A stretch of DNA of 32,323 nucleotides. Source: Paraglomus occultum (taxonomy: Eukaryota; Glomeromycota; Glomeromycetes; Paraglomerales; Paraglomeraceae). The translations under genes were made by a program, and so were the position numbers. The DNA lies in assembly GCA_910592205.1 (NCBI GenBank), contig CAJVPJ010000244.1, positions 1 to 32,323 on the forward strand, written 5' to 3'. The notes under the pieces were generated by a model, which saw only the letters and a program-made list of their open reading frames with translations, was not told where the DNA came from and ran no database searches. Positions 10,381-19,378 of the stretch are shown here, one piece after another (position 1 is the first letter of the stretch; every line of letters begins with the position of its first letter).

Positions 10381-12060
10381 TGAAAATTATTTCCAATAAA
10401 ATGGAAATAGCTAACTCCTACTCCAAGAATGAATAAAAATGGCAAATCGTTTCTAATGATCAATAAGAGACAAATTTTATTATTTCTCAGACGTTTAAGT
10501 TAATAGAAAGTTAATACGCTTTCGAAAGCATCAATAATGTGAATTAGTACCATCAATGAAAATGCCTGAGAAAGCTATTCGCGATTATGAGATAGCGGGA
10601 CGTTAATTGCAAGCATGCTGGTTGACCTGAATGTGGAGGAGATATAGAGAACGAAAATTTATTGCACATTTTCTGAGAGATAAAACCCGATTATGTCAGA
10701 AAAATTTGCCTTTGGGTTCTTATGCAATAAACAGGTTACAAGTGGGAAATATAAGGAGGGCAAAGAACGCCTAATTTAGAATTAAAAGACTGGATTAATT
10801 CTTTAAATCAGAGAGTTTTAGACTTACATATGAATGTACAGAATAACATCAACAATAATAATTGAAACATCAAAATTTTTTGATGGTTGATTCGGCAAAA
10901 TGAAATTTTTGTCACAATGTGTAGTAGTAGTGTTTCTAACAATATTAACAAAAACATGCTTATACAGCATTAGCAGAAGCGAATCAAAAGGAGTTGCAAT
11001 TCCTAAGAAAATTGCATATGATAGCAAATTATAAGTAGCTCGTATTCGTCTCTAAAATTCAATTTGAAAGACGTAAGGCAAAATTAATGTTATGCTGAAT
11101 CTCACTCTGTCACGGTCAAACTTTAACTATAAAAAACTGAAACAAAAAACTTGATAAAATATGTTTTCTATCCAACCCCAGCAATTACGAGAACGAATAT
11201 TGTTACGACCCAGTCAGATGAGAACCAGGTGTAATACATTTCATGTTCTCAGTAATACATCAATATTAACATTAAAAACCGAACTCTAATTCTTATTTAG
11301 AAAACCAGATTTTTACTTACAATGATTGGACAAGAAAGATCTACCTTGGTACATTTGATTTCCTTCCCAAGAATAGTCTATTAACACCATACATGACTAA
11401 GAGATCAGTATTTTCCTAAATTGTTAGATAATCACTCTATATGCGGAAGACAATACGATCAGATTATTGCACAAACGTGCAACAAACTAAATTGGATGAC
11501 TCAAGACTTTTTAGATTGGGCAAATTAAATGAAGAAAGAAAAACTTACTGATGGGTTGCAAGCTTGTAAAATAGCTTTTCTGACTTTGGAGTTCAATTAT
11601 CTATGCCGGATCAAACGAACTCCACATTTTAAAAGCAAATTGACTTTTATACTAGAGTTTCTTTAATTGACGCTTACAGCTAGACGAACATTTGCACCGA
11701 TTTGTCTGCTAGACGACCGATTGATCGAAATCACTGATGAAGAACAAAGGCTACGATTAAGGTCTGAAATTGACAAACTAATTCAAAAAAAATATTGTTA
11801 GCTTCGTGTTTTAACTTTCAGATAGACATCAAGGTCATGATGAAAAATTCAACAAGCCACTCAAATTATCGATTTCATCTATACCTTAGAAACTGTATAA
11901 GGCCCTTTTAACGTAATAACATGTTCCGAAAACGCGCTCTCGCATATTTTAAGTAAATTACGTCAATTTTGGAATTAATCAGTAAGTTATCTTCAAAAAA
12001 TCAGAAACTTGATATAGAAGACATGTGCTTTCAGGTAAAACGTTCGAGAAATTTCTACAA
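10381..12060. other. Decayed region with short coding-like scraps
   Basis: No intact gene. Scraps on the plus strand look coding: about 10880-11030 (FGKMKFLSQC and later KGVAIPKKIAYDSKL, faintly like a DDE transposase core such as piggyBac), about 11460-11530 (YDQIIAQTCNKLNWMTQDF) and about 11686-11799 (RRTFAPICLLDDRLIEITDE). They are broken by stops and frame changes and cannot be assembled. Probably old mobile-element remains. Confidence 0.35.
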
Positions 12061-12072
12061 AACTCCATCATA

Positions 12073-12645
12073 TACGTGGCTTATCGGTGGTAAATAATCC
12101 CACTAGTCACCTCCTTGACCGCCCGTGAGAATTACGACATCACAGAGATAAAAATAGTACGCGTGGCTTATCGATAAACCACTGATCGCTACGTTCTGAC
12201 TGCCCCGTGAAAATTACGACGTTAAGCTATCACAGAGATCAGTTTAATTAAAATTATCCGCGTGGCTTATTAATAAAAAATTTTTTTACTGGTCACTACC
12301 GCTACCTCCTGACCGCCCACTGATATGGTTACCCGTTCATGCTTTTCACACCACTTGCTGCGTAGATAACAACAGTTATACTTATAAAGATGTACACAAC
12401 GTGATTAATGACATGAGATTGCCCGTGGAGTGAAAAACTTTTTACAGCATAATATCGGTTACCTGTTCATGCTTTCCACAACACTTGCTGCGTAAATCAC
12501 ACAATTTATACTTATAAGAATGTATACGACGCGATTGATAATATGAGACCGCCCGTGGGAGTAAAAAACTTTTTACTGCACCTACTCCACACCACTCGCT
12601 GCATAAAGAACACCATTTATACTTATAAAGATGTATACGTCATCA
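12073..12645. repeat. Two imperfect tandem-repeat families side by side
   Basis: The first family starts with 'cgtggctta' and runs through 'gaccgcccgtgagaattacgac' variants. Copies begin near 12075, 12161 and 12261, with a period of about 85-100 bp. The second family reads 'ggttacccgttcatgctttt' ... 'cttgctgcg' ... 'tatacttataa' ... 'gcccgtgg' ... 'aaaaactttttac'. Copies begin at 12327 and 12457 (period 130 bp), with a truncated third copy from about 12580 to 12645. The copies differ by substitutions and small indels, so they are old. No ORF spans them. Confidence 0.75.
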
Positions 12646-13000
12646 TTTGTCTGTCATCTAACACGTAAATACGCAAACACGTGTCTGTTAACATATATAT
12701 ACCCCACCCCCTCTCTCCTCCCTCATCAAAGCGCAAATGCAAAGTTTAATAATATACCCCAACAACAATTATCCAGCGGCACAATATATATACGCACACA
12801 CGGTACAAAACAAATTCTCGGAACGACAAACTCTTAAACCCATCAACGACAACACAGTTAACGACGCTCGCTAATGAAAGACTTCTACTCATATATAACT
12901 GCTGTCCCGACGACCGCTCTTCCACCAAAGCGCAAAAACAAATACACGCTTCCCACTCACATACGGCCGGACCGCGATAACCACATCATGAAGAAAACAA
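12646..13000. other. Pyrimidine/CA-rich spacer
   Basis: Pyrimidine- and AC-rich sequence ('ccccaccccctctctcctccc' type near 12700) with a few short frames and no recognisable protein. I see nothing else in it. Confidence 0.4.
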
Positions 13001-13004
13001 GGCA

Positions 13005-13310
13005 TGTGGATGGTTTGACATGTTTCGTTTGGGTGGGGCCGGGGTGTTTATTCAATTGAAGTATAGTTTTTAGATTGCTGCGCATGCCCGTTGAACCAGA
13101 TTTCGCACAAACTCACTCCCATTAATAGACGTTTGGCATATTTCTTTGGGACCTGCATGTCCCTTGACATCGTACAAACTCCCTCTCGTTGTTATGGATA
13201 GTTTGGCATGTTCCGGTTGGGCGTTGTGTGTCATATCTATTAAAGTATAGTTCTTTGGGTAGCCTCGATGTTCTTAAAACATGATTCGTTCACTCACTCC
13301 CTTGCTAGGA
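13005..13310. repeat. Degenerate tandem repeat
   Basis: A unit with 'gtttggcatgtt.c.ttggg', then 'attaaagtatagtt' and 'acaaactcactccc' recurs. The 'tttgRcat' part is at about 13013, 13132 and 13200, the 'gaagtatagtt/aaagtatagtt' part at about 13060 and 13242, and the 'caaactc.ct' part at about 13107 and 13176. Copies are diverged and partly deleted. Confidence 0.45.
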
Positions 13311-14101
13311 ATTCGTTCTTACCCCCCCCTCTCTTTTTTTAAAAATCTAGGCAATCGAATAATGCAAACGCTTTTCTCGATAGCACGGTTAAGAAAATAA
13401 GCAGTTTATTACTGAAGAGACAGCTGCAGAAATTGCTCGAGGGTGAAAGTAGTAATTTTATTATAATTTTAATTTGATTTGTACAACTTTATTATTACGT
13501 TACGTAGAGCCTGCTACTTGCCAGTTATACTTGGCTGCTCTTATATTATAATTAGTAAAATTTATATTAGTCTTTTAATAAAATAGAGGGTTTAGAGTGT
13601 AGTCTAGAGCTGGGAGCGAAAGAGCTTAAAGAAGAGGAAGCGATCTGATATCAGGTGATTTCTGAAATACTGAGATAGAGACCGATCTTAATAATAATTT
13701 TTGTATTATTATTAAGACTGAAATAAATTTTCCTAATGATCAAATAAAGTAACTGTAGTTTTAATGCAATATTTATATCCGTTATTCTTATTGTGATTTT
13801 TGTATTATGTTATTATTATTACCTTAGTTCTTTATTTCAAGACTGATACTTTGGTGTAAGAAAACTCTGGTAATTAATAAGACTGTAGTAGAATAATTGT
13901 TAAGTTATAAAAGTATGACAACTAATAAGCGGGTATGAAAAGAATTTGGTTGTTATTGATTGACACTTACATTTAAGTCTTCGTGACTAATAAGACAAGT
14001 AGCAGAGTATATCGATGCGTTGACGTAACATCTTGGCGATTAATAAAAAAGCGTGGGAAGTATTTAATTGGGAAAGACTGCGATTATAATACCCTACCTA
14101 C
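13311..14101. other. AT-rich spacer with a recurring 'ctaataag' motif
   Basis: No gene. A motif like 'taattaataagac' / 'aactaataagcg' / 'gactaataagac' / 'gattaataaaaa' occurs at about 13873, 13920, 13985 and 14038, spaced about 50-65 bp. It may be a worn subterminal repeat of a DNA transposon. Confidence 0.35.
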
Positions 14102-14200
14102 GTCAACTTTCTTTATAACGACCATTATATGCATATAATATATTATATGACGTTTTTGACAGTGGGCAGAGCACAGGCGATCGTTATAGAGAAAGTTGAC
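14102..14200. mobile_element. MITE-like hairpin element, about 99 bp
   Basis: Terminal inverted repeats of 20 bp: gtcaactttctttataacga at 14102-14121 and its reverse complement with one mismatch at 14181-14200. The outer end on the right reads ...gttgactg, as in pogo/Tigger-like termini (CAGT...). The interior is AT-rich and has no ORF. No clear TA duplication is seen. Non-autonomous, probably mobilised by a pogo-type transposase such as the one next to it. Confidence 0.6.
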
Positions 14201-14212
14201 TGCATGTTTAAT

Positions 14213-14580
14213 ACAAAAAAATTATCCGTAATACAAAAGAATAGGAATAAATGCTGTTGTTAATAATATCAAATTTTGTACGCGTGCTAAACTTTATTCC
14301 GTAATTTGGATCTTTACTAAGATATTCGGCTTTTACGTTTTAAGATGTCATGTACAGTGTCGATTCACTAATATCAAATTGAGCTGCTAGCATTTGATTG
14401 TTAATGTTCGATTTTTCTCTTGATATTACACAGTCAGCAATCCTTGGTTCTTTGTACGCACAATAAGGTTTTTCGATTTTGTGGTTTATTATTGGGAAAT
14501 AAGATCGAATTGCAAGTTCTACTAATGTCTTTAATCTTCCGATTAACAAAAAATACTTCGAATTAGCAAGAATATCTTTC
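14213..14580 (-). pseudogene. pogo/Tigger-type transposase, N-terminal DNA-binding part, frameshifted
   Basis: The minus strand carries a helix-turn-helix typical of pogo-type transposases: MLAAQFDISESTLY, followed after a frame change near 14346 by DILKRKAEYLSKDPN. In the family this continues without a break (..FNISxSTVxDILKxKxxYL). Upstream residues (about 14549-14400) are less conserved. The DDE catalytic domain, expected at lower coordinates, is missing: the frame runs out near 14213 just before the hairpin element at 14102-14200. Dead copy. Confidence 0.65.
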
Positions 14581-14731
14581 GAATTAAAGGAAAGTCCTCG
14601 GATTAAAAGGTAAACAATTAATATGCCGTCTCTCCCACCTAGATTCGGATTACGGATTACAGTGATTTTATTGTAAATATCAGATTATCGAGGTAATTTT
14701 ATTATTATTAATGAATTGGTCCAGAAATTTT

Positions 14732-14755
14732 CTTCGAATTAACGAGGTCGACTAT
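14732..14755. repeat. pogo-like terminal inverted repeat (right end)
   Basis: The sequence cttcgaattaacgaggtcga followed by 'cta' matches the form of pogo/Tigger ends (CAG-TCGACCTCGTTAATTCGAA in reverse). Weaker inner copies of 'ttcgaatta' or 'tcggatta' occur at about 14567, 14577, 14600 and 14645, like subterminal repeats. It is oriented correctly as the 5' end of the transposase fragment at 14213-14580. The matching left end was not found. Confidence 0.55.
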
Positions 14756-14884
14756 GTATATTGCTTTATTATTTATCTTATCGATTAACAATAGTAAATG
14801 TTTTATATTAATTTGAATTATCATTATTACATCATTTTCAATGATTCAATATTTTTGTAAAGTATAAATAAGTCTCGTTTTCGT

Positions 14885-15314
14885 ATGTTTGTCACAAGAG
14901 ATCAGAAGTTGTTTAATGAAAAGCAAAAGATCTATTACGCGACGTCAGCCCAGGAAGGATTTCGACAGGCAATGCGACAGAAATGCCCAGACCACGAACT
15001 CACTAGGGACATTGGGTCAGGTCTCGATCGGAAATGCAAGGGCTTTGCATCCATTCTGGAACGATTGTACTGGGGAGATATCGAGAAGGTTGTGATTACC
15101 AGGAAGGAGCGGCTCTGCAGATTTGGGTACGAGCTTGTCGAATGGGTTCTTGGTAAGAACAGTGCTATGATCATTGTACTGGGCTCGGGACATCAACGTC
15201 AATGACACCGAATCTGATAAGTTTGCCGAAAACTTATTATCAATCGTTACTATCTTCACAGCAAGGCATAACAGACTTAGATTAGCTGAAAATCGAAACA
15301 AAAAGAGATATTAA
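14885..15314 (+). pseudogene. tnpA: IS607-type serine recombinase TnpA, frameshifted
   Basis: Frame one (14885-15205) contains CPDHELTRDIGSGLD, KGFASILERL, then DIEKVVITRKERLCRFGYEL and VEWVL. These are the IS607 TnpA landmarks (DIGSGLNxKRKGF, VVVxxxDRLxRFGxELxxW). A second frame from 15180 to the stop at 15314 continues with SDKFAENLLSIVTIFTARHN, the conserved C-terminal ELxxDLLxIVTxFxARHxGxR block. Around 14940-14975 two frames share the signal (YYATSAQ, then RKDFDRQCD in another frame), so the Y-A-R-V-S-S catalytic-serine segment is eroded. The N-terminal MerR-like DNA-binding domain is not visible. In intact elements this enzyme excises and inserts IS607-family transposons. It lies directly upstream of the TnpB/Fanzor relic in the same orientation, as in IS607 elements. 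Confidence 0.85.
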
Positions 15315-16131
15315 AAAACACGAAAGATATGGCTTTACCCAGCGCCCGAAGAAAGGAAAAAGTTAGGAAAGTGGATGGAAACTGTGAAATGGACGTTCTC
15401 GAGATGGTGCAGGACCGAATCACCGACATGAGCGTCATACGAAGGCACTACCTAAATGATAAGTGCTTCACAACTGAGTAAAAGAGACTCCTGGAGAAGT
15501 ACGTTTGTACGCGATTCGACAATCGATGGGAGCATACAAAACAAACAGGAAGTTGCATGGAAATAATTTTCGAATAAAGTATCGATCGAAAACGGATCGA
15601 ACACAAATCATCTCGATCCTTGCGAGGAATTGGAATCGAAACAAAGGAAAATACGCGTTTCTAAAAAATATTATCGCCTCGGGGTGATCAATAATACGAT
15701 TAACATAACTATGAATCACCAGGGACATTTTTACTTGTGTATTTCCGTTCCTTTGGATATAATGATAACCAAGATAATGTTCGGGGAAGGTGATCCAGGT
15801 GTTCGCACATTTATAACCGGTTACGATCTCGACGGTCAATTAATTGAGCGGGGGTAACGGTGATTTTGATAAAATATTCAAATTATCCAAGAAATACGAG
15901 CATTCTTTTACCCAAGTTCGAATCTTCGAGGGTGGTTTTGAAGGACAAGCGAAAGTGCGATGCCGACTTGGTCGCATTTCAGGTTTCGGAGGGAATTCAG
16001 GGGTTGCAAGGACACTGAATGCACCGAAAAGTATACATCAAGACGTGTGGAAATTGTGGATTCGTAAAATGTGATTCGGCGTCAGGAATATCTTGCTCAA
16101 ATATTTAACAGAGGGCCGGGTTTTGGCCTAA
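15315..16131 (+). pseudogene. TnpB / Fanzor2-type RuvC nuclease relic of an IS607 element
   Basis: Collinear segments in changing frames match IS607-associated TnpB (Fanzor2). 15324-15410: IWLYPAPEERKKLGKWMETV. 15427-15535: MSVIRRHYLNDKCFTTE and RLLEKY. 15503-15687: IRQSMGAYKTN, NFRIKYRSKTDRTQ and NRNKGKYAFLKNI. 15711-15857: GHFYLCISVPL and the RuvC-I motif DPGVRTFITGYD. 15844-15900: GGNGDFDKIFKLSKKY. About 15903-15960: the RuvC-II-like ILLPKFESSRVVLKDKRK. 16040-16070: half a zinc ribbon, TCGNCG. 16078-16131: GVRNILLKYLTEG, the family C-terminus. Material is missing between RuvC-I and RuvC-II, before the zinc ribbon, and around the second CxxC and the RuvC-III Asp, so the nuclease is dead. 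Intact relatives are guide-RNA-directed DNA endonucleases. The start overlaps the TnpA stop. Confidence 0.85.
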
Positions 16132-16680
16132 CTTTAGGAATTGAACCTATATGAGATACGATATGTATAGTAAAGACTACTTTATTTATTCATATTCAAT
16201 TTTTCAAGGGGGTTCGTACAAGGGCACATGTAAAAGGATTGGTTCATGCATTGAAGAGGGGGATGAGTTGGACATGCACGCATTTTTCCTTATACAAGAA
16301 TGCTCAAATTAATACAATTTTCGGTTTGTGTCGGATGCAATGTACTAAAAATAGTTTAAACCGGTTTGAGGGACCAAAAAATGTGGAGAAAATTAGAACA
16401 AAAGGTTGCATAATAGCACCAATTACAAATATAACGGGGAACTGTGAAGATCACAACATACTCATTCCGAGAACCTTGTGTTTCTAACAAATTTGATGTG
16501 TGTAACAGTAAATTAAATTGCGCTGGCCGAAATTATGATTCACCCCATCACAAGTCCAATCAGCAGGGCGATGAAATTATAAAAAAAATTTCAACTTGTC
16601 CCAAAATTCCCCCTTTCTTCTAATATAAAGTGTAAGTCTTGAAAACTTCTTTTTTTCATAAGGACAGAAAGAATATCTTC
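16132..16680. other. Region 3' of the IS607 relic
   Basis: One 82-codon frame (16239-16487) has no recognisable motif. In IS607/TnpB elements the guide (omega) RNA and right end lie just 3' of tnpB, so any surviving right end would be here, but I cannot delimit it. Pyrimidine-rich sequence at 16680-16700 ('tttctctctcctag') starts the upstream region of the next gene and could be a 5'UTR 3' splice site. Confidence 0.35.
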
Positions 16681-16845
16681 ATTCCCGTCCTTTCTCTCTC
16701 CTAGGCGGAAGCAGTCGTTAGTTGTCGATAGGTTGTTCTTATAGTTGTGGTGAAGGGGTAGTGTGCAGAAGTCCCTTTATCCCTTTCGACCTCGTCATCC
16801 TTATCTTATTCATTTCGTCGGGAAAGTTTTGGCAATCTGAGGAAA

Positions 16846-18106
16846 ATGGCTTTCCCTCAAAAGGGTTGCTTTAAGTGTGGTAACGGTATGTTTTCGGCAT
16901 TTTTATAACGTTTTGCGTGTGCGGATTATGAGAGTATTCGATAGAACAGTGTTAGATTGACCATCTGACGAACTGTTGTTACCAAGTCTGTTGGCTGTCA
17001 TCCGTAGATTTATGAAGCCCAACAGACTGAAATACGGGCGTTACCTACGCCTATTTTCGTGTCCGCACTCTTATATACGTATTATGCTTTGTTTTCATTC
17101 TGGTTTCCCCCGATCTCATATACTTCGATACATTAGTCGGACACTTTGCCGACTCTTGCCCTCAACCAGAGAGGCTTTGTTATAATTGCAAGAACCCCGG
17201 TCATGAGGCTAATCAATGCCCTCAACCGCGAACGGCTGACGCGAAACAATGCTACGCCTGTGGTGGTGGTACGTAGTGCTTGTCAATCTATGAGTGGCGT
17301 AGGGGTGTTGAGGAATTGAGAGCGAATTGACGTTTTGGAATGGCTCGTGAGCATTTCTGCGTTTAGTGTGTTGGCATTTGGTTTGATTCCTGGCACAGCC
17401 TACGTCGAACGATTTGAGTCTCATGCACGTTTCTGTAAACGCAATCTGATGTATCGAAATTCTTTTAGTTGGACATCTCCAAGCAGACTGTCCCTCGCCA
17501 ATTCGCATGAACGGGGGTAATGGTGGCGGTGGCGGTGGCGGGGGCCGCTGCTACAATTGTGGTCGATTCGTAAGTAATGCATTGACTAGTAAACCGCTAA
17601 CCAATGATATAATTTTTGACAGTTTTTTTTTTCTTTTTTTGGCATTGTCCTGGTAATAGGGCCATTTGGCTCGTAACTGTTCTAACACTGGATTTGGCAA
17701 ACGTATGTCTCGTGGCGGCGGTTATGGTACGAACAGAGTAATCTGCTACAAGTGTGGTGGATTCAATCATTTTGCTAGGGATTGCCAAGCTGCTGGGGTC
17801 AAGTGTTATAACTGTGGTCGCTTTGGCCATTATGTGAGTGTTATTATTCGTTGTCTGCGGGCTCTGTTACGTGTTATTATTATCTAACTGACACATTGGT
17901 GCTCATTGCTCTCTTAGTCTCGTGAGTGTCCCAGTTCTCAAGGATCTGTTGATAAGACTGTGAAAACCTGCTACCGCTGTGGTGAACGTGGACACATTGT
18001 ATGTACTACCGTATTGTGATATAAGCGTTATTGTAATAATGTGACTAACATTGTTCTCTATTTCTACAAGTCTAAGGACTGCACAAGTAGCATCACGACT
18101 AGTTAA
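16846..18106 (+). CDS. GIS2: Seven-CCHC zinc-knuckle nucleic-acid-binding protein (CNBP / Gis2 / Byr3 type)
   Basis: Six exons: 16846-16885, 17137-17268, 17469-17569, 17660-17833, 17918-17998, 18071-18106. All junctions are GT/AG with matching phases and the product is 187 aa. It carries seven C-x2-C-x4-H-x4-C knuckles, beginning GCFKCGNVGHFADSCP, CYNCKNPGHEANQCP, CYACGG.., CYNCGRF.., CYKCGGFNHFARDC, CYNCGRFGHY.. and CYRCGERGHI... A Gly-rich linker (N-G-G then a G run) precedes knuckle 4. Seven knuckles and about 180 aa is the usual form of CNBP (animals), Gis2 (budding yeast) and Byr3 (fission yeast), which bind G-rich single-stranded DNA and mRNA and promote translation. All five introns fall inside knuckles. 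Intron 3 (17570-17659) has a long T run as its polypyrimidine tract. The start ATG follows a pyrimidine-rich leader. Confidence 0.95.
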
Positions 18107-19378
18107 TATCTCTGCTAGCCGCGAGATCCGGTGGGAATTGATGCGTTCCTCTTGTTGGTTGTTCGTTCGTACTAATTTTATTCATTAATAATACATGAAC
18201 TATATAATATCATATTACCTTTATTGCTAACCACAGTGTAGTCAGAAAATTGCCTGCCTGTTATAACATAACCAATAAACCATGTGTGAACATGCAAAGC
18301 TTTACAATATGACCAATTTTTAAATTATTACACAAGCAAAATTCGTGTAATAACGGGTGTAACTAGCAGATACCCGACAGAAATCCGACTCGGTTACTCG
18401 CGTTAAAGAGGGGTGCATATAGATACATTACGCTGAAATGATAGGATTAGTAATCAGGAGCTGTTGCTAAATTAGATTAGTCAACCCATCTGTTTCGGAA
18501 AAGCCGCAGCAGTTACTCAACGAGTGTGATCTCGACTTGGATCTTCTTCCTACCAACACGTGAATACATGTAAGCATTTTTTTTAAAAGCCCTAAGCAAT
18601 TTTACGCGGACACGTGTTAAGACCGTATATGCTATAGAATGTTTTTATACATGTAAAATCTATCTGCATCCAAATTTTCAAGTGCGATGCGGGCCTTAGG
18701 ATTGATCAAGGAATTTAATGGCGACAAAAGCATTTAACGCCGGCAAACTTGATAATACCGTATTATAGGAACCCTCAGATATGTAGTTCAACACCGCACG
18801 CAAAATGGTAATAATAAGAATCAGTTTGAGCAAAATAATGTGTAGACAGGTAGGATCCTATTGATAAATTCCCGCAAGATAACTCTATCGAGCCAACCTA
18901 CGTGATAATGTAAAAGAATTTTTTTTTTTTACTTATAATAATCTTATTATTTTATGGCTTGCGCTATAATAATAATGGAATTACATGCGTGTCCGTTATA
19001 ACGGACTCATTGGCTGTTTATACCAAGAAACTCACCCGCCGGAAAGTTTTGTTGAATTCCAGTATCAATCATTACCGTAACAAGATTCATCTTTTTCAGG
19101 TAACGATAATAATTCGGACTAACACAAATATATCGGCTGTAACACAGATATAATGACCTGTCAATCATTGCGCTCATTGCGCTTTTCGCACACGTCTCAT
19201 AAAATATCGAGACATTTTCTTTTATTTGTTTTACAAATTCGACGTAAAGAAATTAATAACCTCACAATGACGTAAATTAAAATTTTGTATAGTCTCCCAT
19301 TGTTAATTAAAGATGTTTGTTGGAAATAATCGCTGTGAAATTCCCATGATCCATTCCCAACAAAGACTACTCGAACTC
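18107..19378. other. Intergenic region between the converging CCHC and RRM genes
   Basis: No gene seen. AATAAA-type motifs ('ccaataaacc' near 18272) fit 3' processing of the CCHC gene. A frame at 18959-19153 lacks any family motif. Otherwise AT-rich unique-looking sequence. Confidence 0.45.

Noticed and set aside
10880-11030. Possible piggyBac transposase core
   Set aside because: Only a vague pattern match (FGKMKFL.., KG..IPK); no catalytic Asp context could be confirmed.
17380-17400. B-box-like 'ggtttgattcctggc' suggesting a tRNA gene
   Set aside because: No acceptor-stem pairing or A box at proper distance; it lies in an intron. No tRNA or rRNA gene was found in the window.
17335-17520. 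Plus-strand 61-codon frame in the CCHC gene
   Set aside because: Lies mostly in intron 2 and overlaps exon 3 in another frame; a shadow.
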